From assembly GCA_030148985.1 (NCBI GenBank), contig JASBSJ010000003.1:1-64000 (forward strand): a DNA stretch of 64,000 bases. The letters run 5' to 3'. The translations under genes were made by a program, and so were the position numbers. How positions within the stretch are numbered: position 1 is the first letter of the stretch; each line of letters opens with the position of its first letter. This stretch comes from Sphingopyxis sp. (GTDB lineage Bacteria > Pseudomonadota > Alphaproteobacteria > Sphingomonadales > Sphingomonadaceae). The notes below the pieces were generated by a model. It did no database searches. It was not told where the DNA came from and worked only from the letters and a program-made list of their open reading frames with translations. This document shows, in pieces, positions 25,751 through 34,364 of the stretch.

Positions 25751-26829
25751 CACACGCCGAGCGGCTGGCGCGGCTGCGGCTGATCCGCACGCCGCACGTC
25801 GGCCCGGTCAGCTGGCACCAGCTGATGCAACGCTTCGGATCGGGCGAGGCGGCGCTCGAAGCGCTGCCCGACCTCGTGCTGCGCGGCGGGGCAGGGAAGG
25901 CGCGGATCGCCCCCGCCGAAATCGCCGAGCGCGAGTTCGAGCGCGTCGCGGCGCTTGGCGCGCGCCATATATTCAGCGACGAAGATGATTATTCGCCCCT
26001 GCTGCGCGAGGTCGAAGGCGCGCCGCCCGTCATCGTCGTGCGCGGCGATACCGCGATGCTGCACCGACCGTGCGTCGCCATCGTCGGAGCGCGCAATGCT
26101 TCGGCCATTGCTTGCCGCTTCGCGCGCCAGCTTGCCGCCGACCTGACGGGGCAGGGCGTGACCGTTGTCAGCGGCCTTGCTCGCGGTGTCGACACCGCGG
26201 CGCATATCGGCGCGCTGGGCGGATCGACGGTGGGCGTCATCGCCAGCGGGATCGACATCGCCTTTCCGCCCGAAAACGCGGCGCTTCAGGAAAAGATCGC
26301 GAGCGATCAGCTGCTGATCGCCGAACAGCCGCCGGGGACCGAACCGCTGGCGCGCCATTTCCCCTCGCGCAACCGGATCATCGCCGGGCTGGCGCACGGC
26401 ACGGTGGTGATCGAGGCGGCGCCGAAATCGGGTTCGCTCATCACCGCCCGCCGCGCTGGCGATTATGGTCGAGAGGTCATGGCAGTGCCCGGCTCACCGC
26501 TCGACCCGCGCGCGCAGGGCTGCAACCTGCTGATCCGCGAAGGCGCGATTCTGATCCAGACGGTCGACGATGTGCTCGAGGCGATCGGCCCGATCGACCG
26601 CCGCATGGTGCGCGAGCCGGGCCGCGCTTTCGTCGCCGCGCCGGTGGCCGAACCCGCCGATGGCGCGCGGCGGGCGCTGGTCGACCTCCTCGGCCCGACG
26701 CCGGTCGCGGTCGACGAACTGGTGCGCCAGTCGGGACAGGATGCCGCGGCGGTTCAGCTCGTCCTGCTCGAACTCGAACTTGCCGGGCGGGTCGAGCGCC
26801 ACGCCGGAGCCAAAATCTCGCTTCTGTGA
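25747..26829 (+). CDS. dprA: DNA-processing protein DprA
   Basis: Binds incoming single-stranded DNA and loads RecA during natural transformation. The 360-residue protein has an N-terminal SAM-like helical domain, the Rossmann-like core with CVAIVGARNASAIA near residue 110, SGLARGVDTAAHIGAL, PSRNRIIAGLAHGTVVIEA and a C-terminal winged-helix DprA_C domain (LGPTPVAVDELVRQSGQ). The start is a GTG at 25747 overlapping the plsY stop; the 615-residue track ORF (24982-26829) is an upstream extension through plsY in another frame. Presence of dprA does not by itself show that the strain is competent. Confidence 0.94.
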   Translation: MTHAERLARLRLIRTPHVGPVSWHQLMQRFGSGEAALEALPDLVLRGGAGKARIAPAEIAEREFERVAALGARHIFSDEDDYSPLLREVEGAPPVIVVRGDTAMLHRPCVAIVGARNASAIACRFARQLAADLTGQGVTVVSGLARGVDTAAHIGALGGSTVGVIASGIDIAFPPENAALQEKIASDQLLIAEQPPGTEPLARHFPSRNRIIAGLAHGTVVIEAAPKSGSLITARRAGDYGREVMAVPGSPLDPRAQGCNLLIREGAILIQTVDDVLEAIGPIDRRMVREPGRAFVAAPVAEPADGARRALVDLLGPTPVAVDELVRQSGQDAAAVQLVLLELELAGRVERHAGAKISLL

Positions 26830-26944
26830 GGCGCCGCACAGCGCGTCGCGACCGCCTCGCCTATCCATTCATCGCGGTTCAGCCACGGTTCAGCGGTGGA
26901 GCCGCAGGCTGATGATATTCTATCACATGACGGGGAGGTCGATG

Positions 26945-28507
26945 ATGCGAAGCCGGTTCCTGACAAGCGTTACCTTGGTCGCGGTATTGGCAAGCGCGCC
27001 GGCACCCATCCCCCTTGCCATCGCCCAGCAAGCCAGCGAACGCGGACAGAGCTATTGCCGCAACGCGGCGCCGCTGCCGCAGCTTGCGCCCGAAGCGGCG
27101 ACGCATCAGCAATCGGACCCCGGCTACAAGACCGAAGGTCGCGGCGGACGCGACCGCGACGCGATGACGATGGCAAAGCCCGCTCCGCCGCCGCCCCCTC
27201 CGCCTCCGCCGCCCGCTCCGATGGCCCCGCCGTCGCTATCCTATGACAGCGCGGGAACTGCGTCGGAAGTCGTGGTGACCGGATCGCGGGTTTCCGCCGA
27301 TGCCGCGCCGCCCGCCGCGATCTCGTCGGCTGACGCCCGCATCCGGCCTCCGGTCCCGCCGCGCCCCTATCCGCAGCCGCAGCCTCAATCGGGCATCCTG
27401 ACCGCGGGCGAGCATGACGACCTGCTCAATCCCGAGCTTTATGCCGCCTATGTGAACCGCAGCGGCAATCTGGGGCAGGAGGTCCGCGACCTGCCGCGGG
27501 TCGATACGACGCGCGTGGTGACGGTGAAAGTGGCGGACCGCAATGGCCAGCCGATCCCCTTCGCCGACGTGACCGTGACGTGCAGCGACGGCAACAGCAT
27601 CACGATGGCGACGCAGGCCGACGGCAGCGCGGTTTTCTTTCCCGGCCTCGACCGGCTGAGCGAGCGGATCAGCGTGTCCGCGCGGCAAGCCGGGCGTACC
27701 ATCGCCGACGCGCGGCCCATACTCGTTTCCAACGCCGCGGGTGGCCAGCTGGTCGGGCTGACCGCAAACCGCGCCGCGACCAAGGCGACCAAGCTCGACC
27801 TGATGCTTGTCATCGACACCACGGGCAGCATGGGCGACGAAATCCGCTATCTTCAGGCCGAAATGCGCTCGATCATCGGCGCGATCGCGGTGAAGCACCG
27901 CGACCTCGACATCCGCGTCGGCTTCGTCTTCTACCGCGACCTCGGCGACGACTATGTAACGCGCACCATCTCCTTCGACCGCGACATCGGCCGTGTTCAG
28001 GGGTCGCTCGCGCGGCAGGATGCCAATGGCGGCGGCGACTATCCCGAGGCGATGGACCAGGCGCTGATCCGCGCCGTGAGACAGGACTGGCGCGCGGACG
28101 CGGTGAAATCATTGCTGCTGGTTGCCGATGCCCCGCCACACGACGAGCAGTTCGGACGAACGTGGCAAGCCGCCGAGGCGGCGCGCGCCAAACGCATCCA
28201 TATCACTCCGGTCGCCGCGTCGGGGGTTGCCGACAAGGCCGAATATGCGATGCGCGCAATGGCCGCCGCCACCCAGTCGCGCTACCTGTTTCTCACCGAC
28301 GACAGCGGCGTCGGCAACCCGCACGCGCCGCCGGCGATCGACTGCTACCTCGTCACCCGCCTCGACGCGCTCGTCCGCCGCGTGATCGACAGTCAGATCA
28401 GCGGCCGCCGCATCGAGCCCGAGGATCAGGAAATCATCCGCAGCGTCGGTCAATATGACACAGGGAAATGTATCCTGCCTGCCGATTTCAAATGGCAAAA
28501 CGGGTGA
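26945..28507 (+). CDS. Exported von Willebrand factor A domain protein with proline-rich N-terminus
   Basis: About 520 residues. A signal peptide (MRSRFLTSVTLVAVLASAPA, cleavage probably after AIA) is followed by one cysteine, a run of ten prolines and then SEVVVTGSRVSADA. Residues ~185-260 look like a carboxypeptidase-regulatory/Ig-like domain (ADRNGQPIPFADVTVTCSDG). The vWA domain starts at about residue 285 with the MIDAS motif DTTGSMGDE; GGGDYPEAMDQAL and LLLVADAPPH carry further metal-site residues. The start was chosen at the second ATG of ATGATG with GGAGG upstream; the track start lies inside dprA. Function is unknown; an adhesion or envelope role is plausible. Confidence 0.85.
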   Translation: MRSRFLTSVTLVAVLASAPAPIPLAIAQQASERGQSYCRNAAPLPQLAPEAATHQQSDPGYKTEGRGGRDRDAMTMAKPAPPPPPPPPPPAPMAPPSLSYDSAGTASEVVVTGSRVSADAAPPAAISSADARIRPPVPPRPYPQPQPQSGILTAGEHDDLLNPELYAAYVNRSGNLGQEVRDLPRVDTTRVVTVKVADRNGQPIPFADVTVTCSDGNSITMATQADGSAVFFPGLDRLSERISVSARQAGRTIADARPILVSNAAGGQLVGLTANRAATKATKLDLMLVIDTTGSMGDEIRYLQAEMRSIIGAIAVKHRDLDIRVGFVFYRDLGDDYVTRTISFDRDIGRVQGSLARQDANGGGDYPEAMDQALIRAVRQDWRADAVKSLLLVADAPPHDEQFGRTWQAAEAARAKRIHITPVAASGVADKAEYAMRAMAAATQSRYLFLTDDSGVGNPHAPPAIDCYLVTRLDALVRRVIDSQISGRRIEPEDQEIIRSVGQYDTGKCILPADFKWQNG

Positions 28508-28532
28508 CGGCGTGACGCCATACCATTGACAA

Positions 28533-28558
28533 CCCCCTGCATCTGACCGATGCGGGGG
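28533..28558 (+). terminator. Hairpin after the vWA gene
   Basis: CCCCC-T-GCATC pairs with GATGC-GGGGG around a 5-base loop, a 10-bp stem with one bulge, 25 bp after the vWA stop. There is no clear U-run, so termination efficiency is uncertain. Confidence 0.4.
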
Positions 28559-28635
28559 CCGTGGGTCGCTTCGATTAGCTTCTCTTTCCGGTCCGGGGGG
28601 TCGACTAGCGGGGAGAGGGGTCGGAGGGAGTACCC

Positions 28636-29628
28636 ATGCGAAAACTGCTGTCGGCGATCGCCGCCGCCACTCTGCTTATTCAGCCTGCCATTGCCACTGC
28701 GCGCGAAAAGGAACCCGTCAAGATTTCGGGCCCGTCCAATGCAAAGGGCGTCACGACGGTGGCGATCGGCGCCTTCAACGTCGGCTTCATCTTTGAATCG
28801 ATCGACCAGACCCAAAAAACCGGCGGGTTGATGGGGGCCTTTGGCGGCACGACCAAGGCGAAGAGCGAATTGTTGGGGGTGACGCCCGCAATGATGCAGG
28901 CGATCACCGACGCCGCCTATGCCGATTTCGTGAAACAGCTCGAAGGGCGCGGCTATGCGGTGCAACCGCCGACCAATCTTTTCGGGCATGCCGCGCTCGC
29001 AAAGACCAAAGCGCGCGAAGCGCCGCTCGACATCAATATTGCGCTCGAAAAGGGCAGCAAGGGCAAGGCAACCTACTATAAACCATCGGCGCTGCCGTCG
29101 CAGTTGATGATCCCCGGCGATTTCACCGGATCGGGCATGAGCAGCATGGGGATCAACATGGCCGCGGGCCAGGCGGGCATGGCGCTTGCCAATTACGCCA
29201 AACAGGCGGGAGTTGGCGTGGTCGATGTCGTCTATCTGATCGACTTTTCGGACCAGAAGCGTCCGGGTTTTTTCAGCTTCAAAGGACTGGAGGTCAACAG
29301 CGGCTTGTCGGTCGCCGCCGATTATTCGCGCATGACGCTGATCGCGCCGAACGGCAAGCATATGGTGATCGCCGTGAAGGCGCCCGTCGGGGTCGAGGGC
29401 GATTTCATTGAACGAAGCGACGCATCGACGGGCACCGAAAAGGCCGTCCAGTCGACCGCGAATGTCGCGGGCGGGCTCGCGGCGGCGGCGGGCATCGGCC
29501 TTCCGCGATTTGGCAAGACGCGCAAGTTCCAGTTCGCCGCCAAGCCTGGAAATTATGAGGAGGGTGCCGCCAAGGCCGCCAGCCTGGCGAACGAACTGCT
29601 CACCGGACGGCTGGGGGCGCTGCGCTGA
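28636..29628 (+). CDS. Exported protein of unknown function
   Basis: A 330-residue protein with a signal peptide (MRKLLSAIAAATLLIQPAIATA). The mature part has no cysteines and no recognised motif. It contains glycine-rich stretches (KTGGLMGAFGGTTKAKSELLG; GSGMSSMGINMAAGQAGMALANYA) and a later GVVDVVYLIDFSDQKRPGFFSFKG strand-rich section, so it might be an outer-membrane-associated or amyloid-like protein, but this is speculation. The ATG has GGAGGGAG upstream. It stands alone between the vWA gene and a membrane protein in the dprA-topA interval. Confidence 0.75.
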   Translation: MRKLLSAIAAATLLIQPAIATAREKEPVKISGPSNAKGVTTVAIGAFNVGFIFESIDQTQKTGGLMGAFGGTTKAKSELLGVTPAMMQAITDAAYADFVKQLEGRGYAVQPPTNLFGHAALAKTKAREAPLDINIALEKGSKGKATYYKPSALPSQLMIPGDFTGSGMSSMGINMAAGQAGMALANYAKQAGVGVVDVVYLIDFSDQKRPGFFSFKGLEVNSGLSVAADYSRMTLIAPNGKHMVIAVKAPVGVEGDFIERSDASTGTEKAVQSTANVAGGLAAAAGIGLPRFGKTRKFQFAAKPGNYEEGAAKAASLANELLTGRLGALR

Positions 29629-29721
29629 AATCCCCCCTGCGGGCGCTTTCTAAATTTCCTTGACGGAAGGACGGAGCGCCCGCAACCCTCGCGCCTGATT
29701 TGGCGATGGGGCACATCGATA

Positions 29722-30390
29722 ATGCAACATGATGCGAGCTTGCTCGTCCCCACCTTGCGGCGGGCATGGGATATGGCGGTCGCCATGCCCGGCACTGTTC
29801 TTGTTGGCCTGCTGGCAACCGCGACAGCGGGGGTTGCGTCGGATGTCGCCATTGAGCGGGTGAGCGGCACCGGAAGCGGAATCCTGATCGCCTATGGGAT
29901 CGTCCTTACCTTCATTCAGGTCTGGATCACGCGCGAAGCCTTTGGACGGACAGGGGTCGTCGCGACGATGCCGGTCGCCAACTCGTTGAGCGTCTATTTG
30001 CAGGGCGTGTTGATCGGAATTGGCGTGTTGCTGGGGCTTGTCTTGTTTATATTGCCGGGGCTTTATGTCTTTGCACGCTGGTATCTTGCCGGCGCGCTGC
30101 TTGTGCGCGATGGGGGCGGGCGCCGCGCCGCGATGCAGCGAAGCTGGGATATGCTCGCGGTGCATTGGCCCGCCGCGCTCGGCGTCGGGTTGGTCCTGTT
30201 CGTGCTGTCGGTGGCGCCTTTGGCTATCGAATTCGCAGCTCCGGCTTTGGCGACCGAATATGGTTTCGGCTGGCTGCTCGTGACGAATCTGGTGGCAGCG
30301 ATCGGTATTGTCGGGGGGTATCTTGCGGCAGTGTGCCTGCTCTTGAATATCGAACAGCCCGTTTCGACCTTACAGGAAATTTTCGGTTGA
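29722..30390 (+). CDS. Multi-pass membrane protein of unknown function
   Basis: A 222-residue protein with about six hydrophobic segments and few charged residues. GLVLFILPGLYVFARWYLAGALLVRDGGG followed by AAMQRSWDMLAVHW resembles the repeat pattern of YciC/GDPD-membrane-domain-like proteins, in which a PG-(I/L)-Y loop precedes an R-S-W helix. No catalytic residues are visible. The ribosome site is weak. It ends 67 bp before topA on the same strand; the gap contains a CGTACGTACG palindrome. Confidence 0.75.
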   Translation: MQHDASLLVPTLRRAWDMAVAMPGTVLVGLLATATAGVASDVAIERVSGTGSGILIAYGIVLTFIQVWITREAFGRTGVVATMPVANSLSVYLQGVLIGIGVLLGLVLFILPGLYVFARWYLAGALLVRDGGGRRAAMQRSWDMLAVHWPAALGVGLVLFVLSVAPLAIEFAAPALATEYGFGWLLVTNLVAAIGIVGGYLAAVCLLLNIEQPVSTLQEIFG

Positions 30391-30457
30391 CGCGGGCCCC
30401 GTCGGCGCCACCCTCACGCGTACGTACGTAAGGGACAGCTAGAACTAAAGGTTTTTC

Positions 30458-33010
30458 ATGCAATTGGTAATTGTGGAATCGCCAGCAAAGGCGAAAACGA
30501 TCGAGAAATATCTCGGTCGCGATTTCAAGGTTTTGGCGAGCTATGGCCATGTCCGCGACCTGCCGCCCAAGGACGGGTCGGTCGATCCCGACGACGGCTT
30601 TGCGATGCAGTGGCAGCTCTATCCCGACAAGGCGAAGCGGCTGAAGGAAATTTCGGATGCGGCGAAGGGTGCCGATCGCCTGATCCTCGCGACCGACCCT
30701 GATCGCGAGGGCGAAGCGATCAGCTGGCATGTGCAGGAATTGCTGCGCAGCAAAAAGGCGCTGCCCGCGGTGGTCGATCGCGTGACGTTCAACGCCATCA
30801 CCAAGCAGGCGGTCACCGATGCGATGGCGCACCCGCGCGAGCTCGATAACGACCTGATCGACGCCTATCGCGCGCGCCGCGCGCTCGATTATCTCGTCGG
30901 TTTCACGCTGTCGCCGGTGCTGTGGCGCAAGCTGCCCGGCGCCAAGTCGGCGGGGCGCGTCCAGTCGGTCGCGCTGCGGCTGGTGGTCGAGCGCGAGCGC
31001 GAGATTGAGGCCTTTGTTGCGCAGCAATATTGGTCGGTTACCGGGCTGTTCGAGATGGGCGGCACGCCGTTCAAGGCGCGGCTTTCGCGCTGGAAAGGCG
31101 ACAAGATCGAGCGGTTGACGATCGGCACCGAAGCCGACGCGCGCGCCGCCGAGGCCGATGTGAAGGCGGGCCATTTCACCGTCGATACGGTCGAAACCAA
31201 GCCGCTGACGCGCAACCCGCCGCCGCCCTTCACCACCTCGACCTTGCAGCAGGAAGCCGCGCGCAAGCTTGGCTTTTCGGCCAGCCACACGATGCGGATC
31301 GCGCAGGCGCTCTATGAGGATGGCGCGATCACATACATGCGTACCGACGGCGTCCAGATGGATCACAGCGCGATCAGCGCTGCCCGCAAAGCCATCGCGA
31401 CGCGCTACGACGGCGGCTATGTCCCCGACCAGCCGCGGCAATATCAGACCAAGGCAAAAAATGCGCAGGAAGCGCACGAAGCGATCCGTCCGACCGATTT
31501 TTCGAAGGACAAGGCGGGGAGCGGCGACCATGCGCGGCTCTATGACCTGATCTGGAAGCGCGCGCTGGCAAGCCAGATGGCGTCGGCGCGGCTCGAACGC
31601 ACCAGCGTCGACCTTTCCGACGGCACCGGCAAAACGGTGCTTCGCGCAACGGGGCAGGTGGTGAAATTCCCCGGCTTTCTTGCGCTATATGACGAGGGCC
31701 GCGACGATAGCGCGGACGATGACGATGCGCGCCTGCTGCCCGCGATGGCCAAGGGCGATGCTCCCGCCAAGACCGGCGTCGAGGTCGAAAGCCACGAGAC
31801 GCAGCCGCCGCCGCGCTATTCGGAAGCGAGCCTCGTCAAGAAGATGGAAGAGCTCGGCATCGGGCGCCCGTCGACCTATGCCTCGATCCTGCAGGTGCTC
31901 AAGGACCGCGCCTATGTGACGGTCGAGAAGAACCGCTTCATTCCCGAAGAGAGCGGGCGCTTGCTGACAGCGTTCCTCGAACGCTTCTTCGAACGCTATG
32001 TCGGTTATGATTTCACCGCGGGGCTCGAGGAAGAGCTCGATGACGTGTCGGGCGGCCGCGCGCAGTGGCAGGCAGTGCTCGAACGCTTCTGGCGCGATTT
32101 CAAGCCGCGCACCGGCGAAGTGATGGAGCAGAAGCCGTCGGAAATCACCGCTGAACTCGACATATTCCTCGGCCCCTATCTCTTCCCCGACAAGGGTGAC
32201 GGGAGCGACCCGCGAATCTGCCCCAATTGCGGCACCGGACGGCTGGCGCTGCGCGGCGGCAAATTCGGACCGTTCATCGCGTGCAGCAACTATCCCGACT
32301 GCAAATTCACTCGCAAATTCGCGCAGCCGGGGGGCAGCGACGGCGCCGACACCGGCCCCGAGACGATGGGCACCGATCCCGACAGCGGGCTGGAAGTGAC
32401 GAAGCGCAGCGGGCGCTTCGGCCCCTATATCCAGCTGGGCGATGGCAAGGAGGCGAAGCGCTCGTCGATCCCCAAGGACATTCCGGCGGAAGATTTCGAT
32501 CTCGACTATGCACTGCGGCTCCTGAGCCTGCCACGCGAAATCGGGGTGCATCCCGAAAGCGGCAAGCCGATCATGGCCGGGCTGGGACGCTACGGCCCCT
32601 ATCTGCTCCACGACGGCAAATATGCGAAACTTACGGGCACCGCCGAAATCTTCGACATCGGCATGAACGCCGCGGTCGTCCGCATTGCCGAAGCGGCGAA
32701 TGGCGGGGGGCGCGGGCGGACCAAGGCCGAACCGCTGGGCACCTTCGGCCCGCACCCGACGAGCGGCGGTGAGATGAAGCTGATGGAAGGGCGCTATGGT
32801 CCCTATGTCACCGACGGCACGACCAACGCGACCTTGCCCAAGACCGCCGACCCGGCGACGCTGACGCTCGAAGAGGCAATCGCGCTGATCGACGCGCGCG
32901 CGGCTAAGGGACCGGCCAAGGGCAAGAAGAAAGCCGCGCCGAAGAAGAAGGCGCCTGCGAAGAAGGTCGCCGCGAAAAAGGCTCCGGCAAAGAAGAAGGC
33001 GGAGGAGTAA
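30458..33010 (+). CDS. topA: DNA topoisomerase I TopA
   Basis: Type IA topoisomerase that relaxes negative supercoils. The 850-residue sequence starts with the TOPRIM motif LVIVESPAKAKTIEKYLG and has the acidic DPDREGEAISWH. The catalytic tyrosine is in AITYMRTDG at about residue 293. One Cys4 zinc module (CPNCGTGRLALRGGKFGPF...CSNYPDC) lies near residue 590, followed by repeated GRFGPYIQLG/GRYGPY topoisomerase C-terminal repeats. The C-terminal ~35 residues are a Lys/Ala/Pro-rich tail that resembles histone H1-like DNA-binding tails and is common in alphaproteobacterial TopA. Confidence 0.97.
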   Translation: MQLVIVESPAKAKTIEKYLGRDFKVLASYGHVRDLPPKDGSVDPDDGFAMQWQLYPDKAKRLKEISDAAKGADRLILATDPDREGEAISWHVQELLRSKKALPAVVDRVTFNAITKQAVTDAMAHPRELDNDLIDAYRARRALDYLVGFTLSPVLWRKLPGAKSAGRVQSVALRLVVEREREIEAFVAQQYWSVTGLFEMGGTPFKARLSRWKGDKIERLTIGTEADARAAEADVKAGHFTVDTVETKPLTRNPPPPFTTSTLQQEAARKLGFSASHTMRIAQALYEDGAITYMRTDGVQMDHSAISAARKAIATRYDGGYVPDQPRQYQTKAKNAQEAHEAIRPTDFSKDKAGSGDHARLYDLIWKRALASQMASARLERTSVDLSDGTGKTVLRATGQVVKFPGFLALYDEGRDDSADDDDARLLPAMAKGDAPAKTGVEVESHETQPPPRYSEASLVKKMEELGIGRPSTYASILQVLKDRAYVTVEKNRFIPEESGRLLTAFLERFFERYVGYDFTAGLEEELDDVSGGRAQWQAVLERFWRDFKPRTGEVMEQKPSEITAELDIFLGPYLFPDKGDGSDPRICPNCGTGRLALRGGKFGPFIACSNYPDCKFTRKFAQPGGSDGADTGPETMGTDPDSGLEVTKRSGRFGPYIQLGDGKEAKRSSIPKDIPAEDFDLDYALRLLSLPREIGVHPESGKPIMAGLGRYGPYLLHDGKYAKLTGTAEIFDIGMNAAVVRIAEAANGGGRGRTKAEPLGTFGPHPTSGGEMKLMEGRYGPYVTDGTTNATLPKTADPATLTLEEAIALIDARAAKGPAKGKKKAAPKKKAPAKKVAAKKAPAKKKAEE

Positions 33011-33083
33011 GCGGCAGTCTCAACCCTTCGGGCCGGAGTGATCGGACCGGCAGGAAACGACCGAAAGCCGCCCCCTCTGTCAT

Positions 33084-33156
33084 CGTCATCCAGGACTTTA
33101 TCCGGGATCCATAGCCGCACTGGAGTCGTGGATCCCGGATCAAGTCCGAGATGACG
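33084..33156. repeat. Extragenic palindromic repeat, family B-like
   Basis: Arms beginning CGTCATCCAGGACTT and ending AAGTCCGAGATGACG are imperfect inverted copies of about 29 bp around a ~15-bp loop. It lies in the 308-bp gap after topA. The rest of that gap holds a hairpin (33267-33299) and no credible gene. Confidence 0.75.
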
Positions 33157-33266
33157 AACGGCTGGAAACGGCCCCTTGCGGACATTCCAGCGTTGCAACC
33201 TAATTCTTCTACTTTGCGCACTGGAGCTACCATCGATCAGGTCAGACGCGGGCAATTTAGGTCCGG

Positions 33267-33299
33267 AGTGGCCTCATTGGAATTTCCAGCGAGGCCACT
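33267..33299 (-). terminator. Strong hairpin downstream of the cupin gene
   Basis: AGTGGCCTC pairs with GAGGCCACT, and inside it TGGAA pairs with TTCCA, giving a two-part stem 20 bp after the cupin stop (minus strand). It probably ends the tetR-cupin transcript. No U-run is visible. Confidence 0.55.
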
Positions 33300-33318
33300 G
33301 CCCCACCTCGGCCTGAAC

Positions 33319-34287
33319 TTATTGGCCGCTCTGTGCGTTCTTGCGGAACTCATATTCGCGGTGCCAGGCATTCAAATCTTCAAGATAGGTCGGGTATGAG
33401 GTCCCGAAAGCAAAGTCCGAATTGTCGCCGTAGAGTATGAGAATGCACTCGAGCGGTTTATCGCCGTCATTGACAATACGATGCTTCACGAATTGCGGGA
33501 TGAAGATGCTCATGCCCTCGGTGATTTCGATTGGACCATCGTCGCTATAGAGCGTGGCCTTGCCCGAAGTGACAACGAACAGGTTCGGCATCTGACCGAA
33601 TTCCATGCGCGGGTCATCGTTCGCCACTTCCTGCGGCCCGATGCTGAAATGCACCACACGAAAGCCCTTCATCATATGCAAGGCGGTCGCCTGCGCTCCA
33701 TGAGTTTGCAATGAGTTGTCGCGCCTAAAGCGTGTTATCTCCGGCTTGCCTTTGGTGAAGAAGTGCGAGAGCGCGATATACATGTCGGCTTGGTCGCCCG
33801 AGGTCGATTTAAATCCATCCATATCATGAGTTTCGACCCCCACGCGGTCGCTACCGAAGCTTTGCATCGCGGCCGTGCCAGCATTGAGCTGGCCCGACGC
33901 GATCTTTTCGAGCACACCGATACTGGCGATTTTGAAATACCAGGTCGGCTCGACGGGCACTCCTCGCTTGAGTGTTACATCGTGCGGACCAAAGCTATGG
34001 TCGGTCAGTCGCCCGCGAGCCGAAGCCCTTTCCTTGTGCTTAACGTCGACACTCCACCATTGCTGACCCAGTTTGATCCCGAATTTCGAATCGATCGCCA
34101 TCGGATCATGTCGGTAGTCAGCGACAAAATCGTGCAGGATTGCCTCTGCCCGCTCCCTGTCCGCTTCGCTAATCGAGGAAACACTTTCAACCTGATTGTT
34201 GTGCTGGGCCATGGCCACTCCCGTGGTTGCCGCTCCAGACATTGTAAATGCAGCAAGTCCCGACAGCATGATCGATTTGACGCGCAT
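33319..34287 (-). CDS. Exported cupin-domain protein
   Basis: A 322-residue protein with a signal peptide (MRVKSIMLSGLAAFTMSGAATTGVAMA). The C-terminal ~120 residues form a cupin: HFSIGPQEVANDDPRMEFGQMPNLFVVTSGKATLYSDDGP, then GMSIFIPQFVKHRIVNDGDKPLECILI, a pattern with PxxxxHxxxN as in cupin motif 2; motif 1 lacks the usual double histidine, so metal binding is uncertain. The ATG at 34287 has GGAGGGA upstream; the track start is earlier. Base composition looks less GC-rich than in neighbours. It lies downstream of a TetR gene and shares its operator-like sequence. Confidence 0.8.
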   Translation of the reverse strand: MRVKSIMLSGLAAFTMSGAATTGVAMAQHNNQVESVSSISEADRERAEAILHDFVADYRHDPMAIDSKFGIKLGQQWWSVDVKHKERASARGRLTDHSFGPHDVTLKRGVPVEPTWYFKIASIGVLEKIASGQLNAGTAAMQSFGSDRVGVETHDMDGFKSTSGDQADMYIALSHFFTKGKPEITRFRRDNSLQTHGAQATALHMMKGFRVVHFSIGPQEVANDDPRMEFGQMPNLFVVTSGKATLYSDDGPIEITEGMSIFIPQFVKHRIVNDGDKPLECILILYGDNSDFAFGTSYPTYLEDLNAWHREYEFRKNAQSGQ

Positions 34288-34341
34288 TATCGATTCCCTC
34301 CGTATTGGTGATATACGTAGGTAATACACATCCGTCTTATA

Positions 34342-34364
34342 TTAAGCAATCGCTTAATTTAAGC
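34342..34364. promoter_or_regulatory. Candidate TetR operator upstream of the cupin gene
   Basis: TTAAGC-AATC-GCTTAA is a perfect inverted repeat (34342-34357), followed by a third half-site giving GCTTAA-T-TTAAGC (34352-34364). It lies about 55-70 bp upstream of the cupin ATG and overlaps the tetR stop. The same TTAAGC...G(C/T)TTAA pattern lies 10 bp upstream of tetR itself. Confidence 0.6.

Noticed and set aside
24982-26829. 615-residue DprA with a long N-terminal extension
   Set aside because: The upstream half runs through plsY in another frame; the GTG at 25747 overlaps the plsY stop and starts the true DprA homology.
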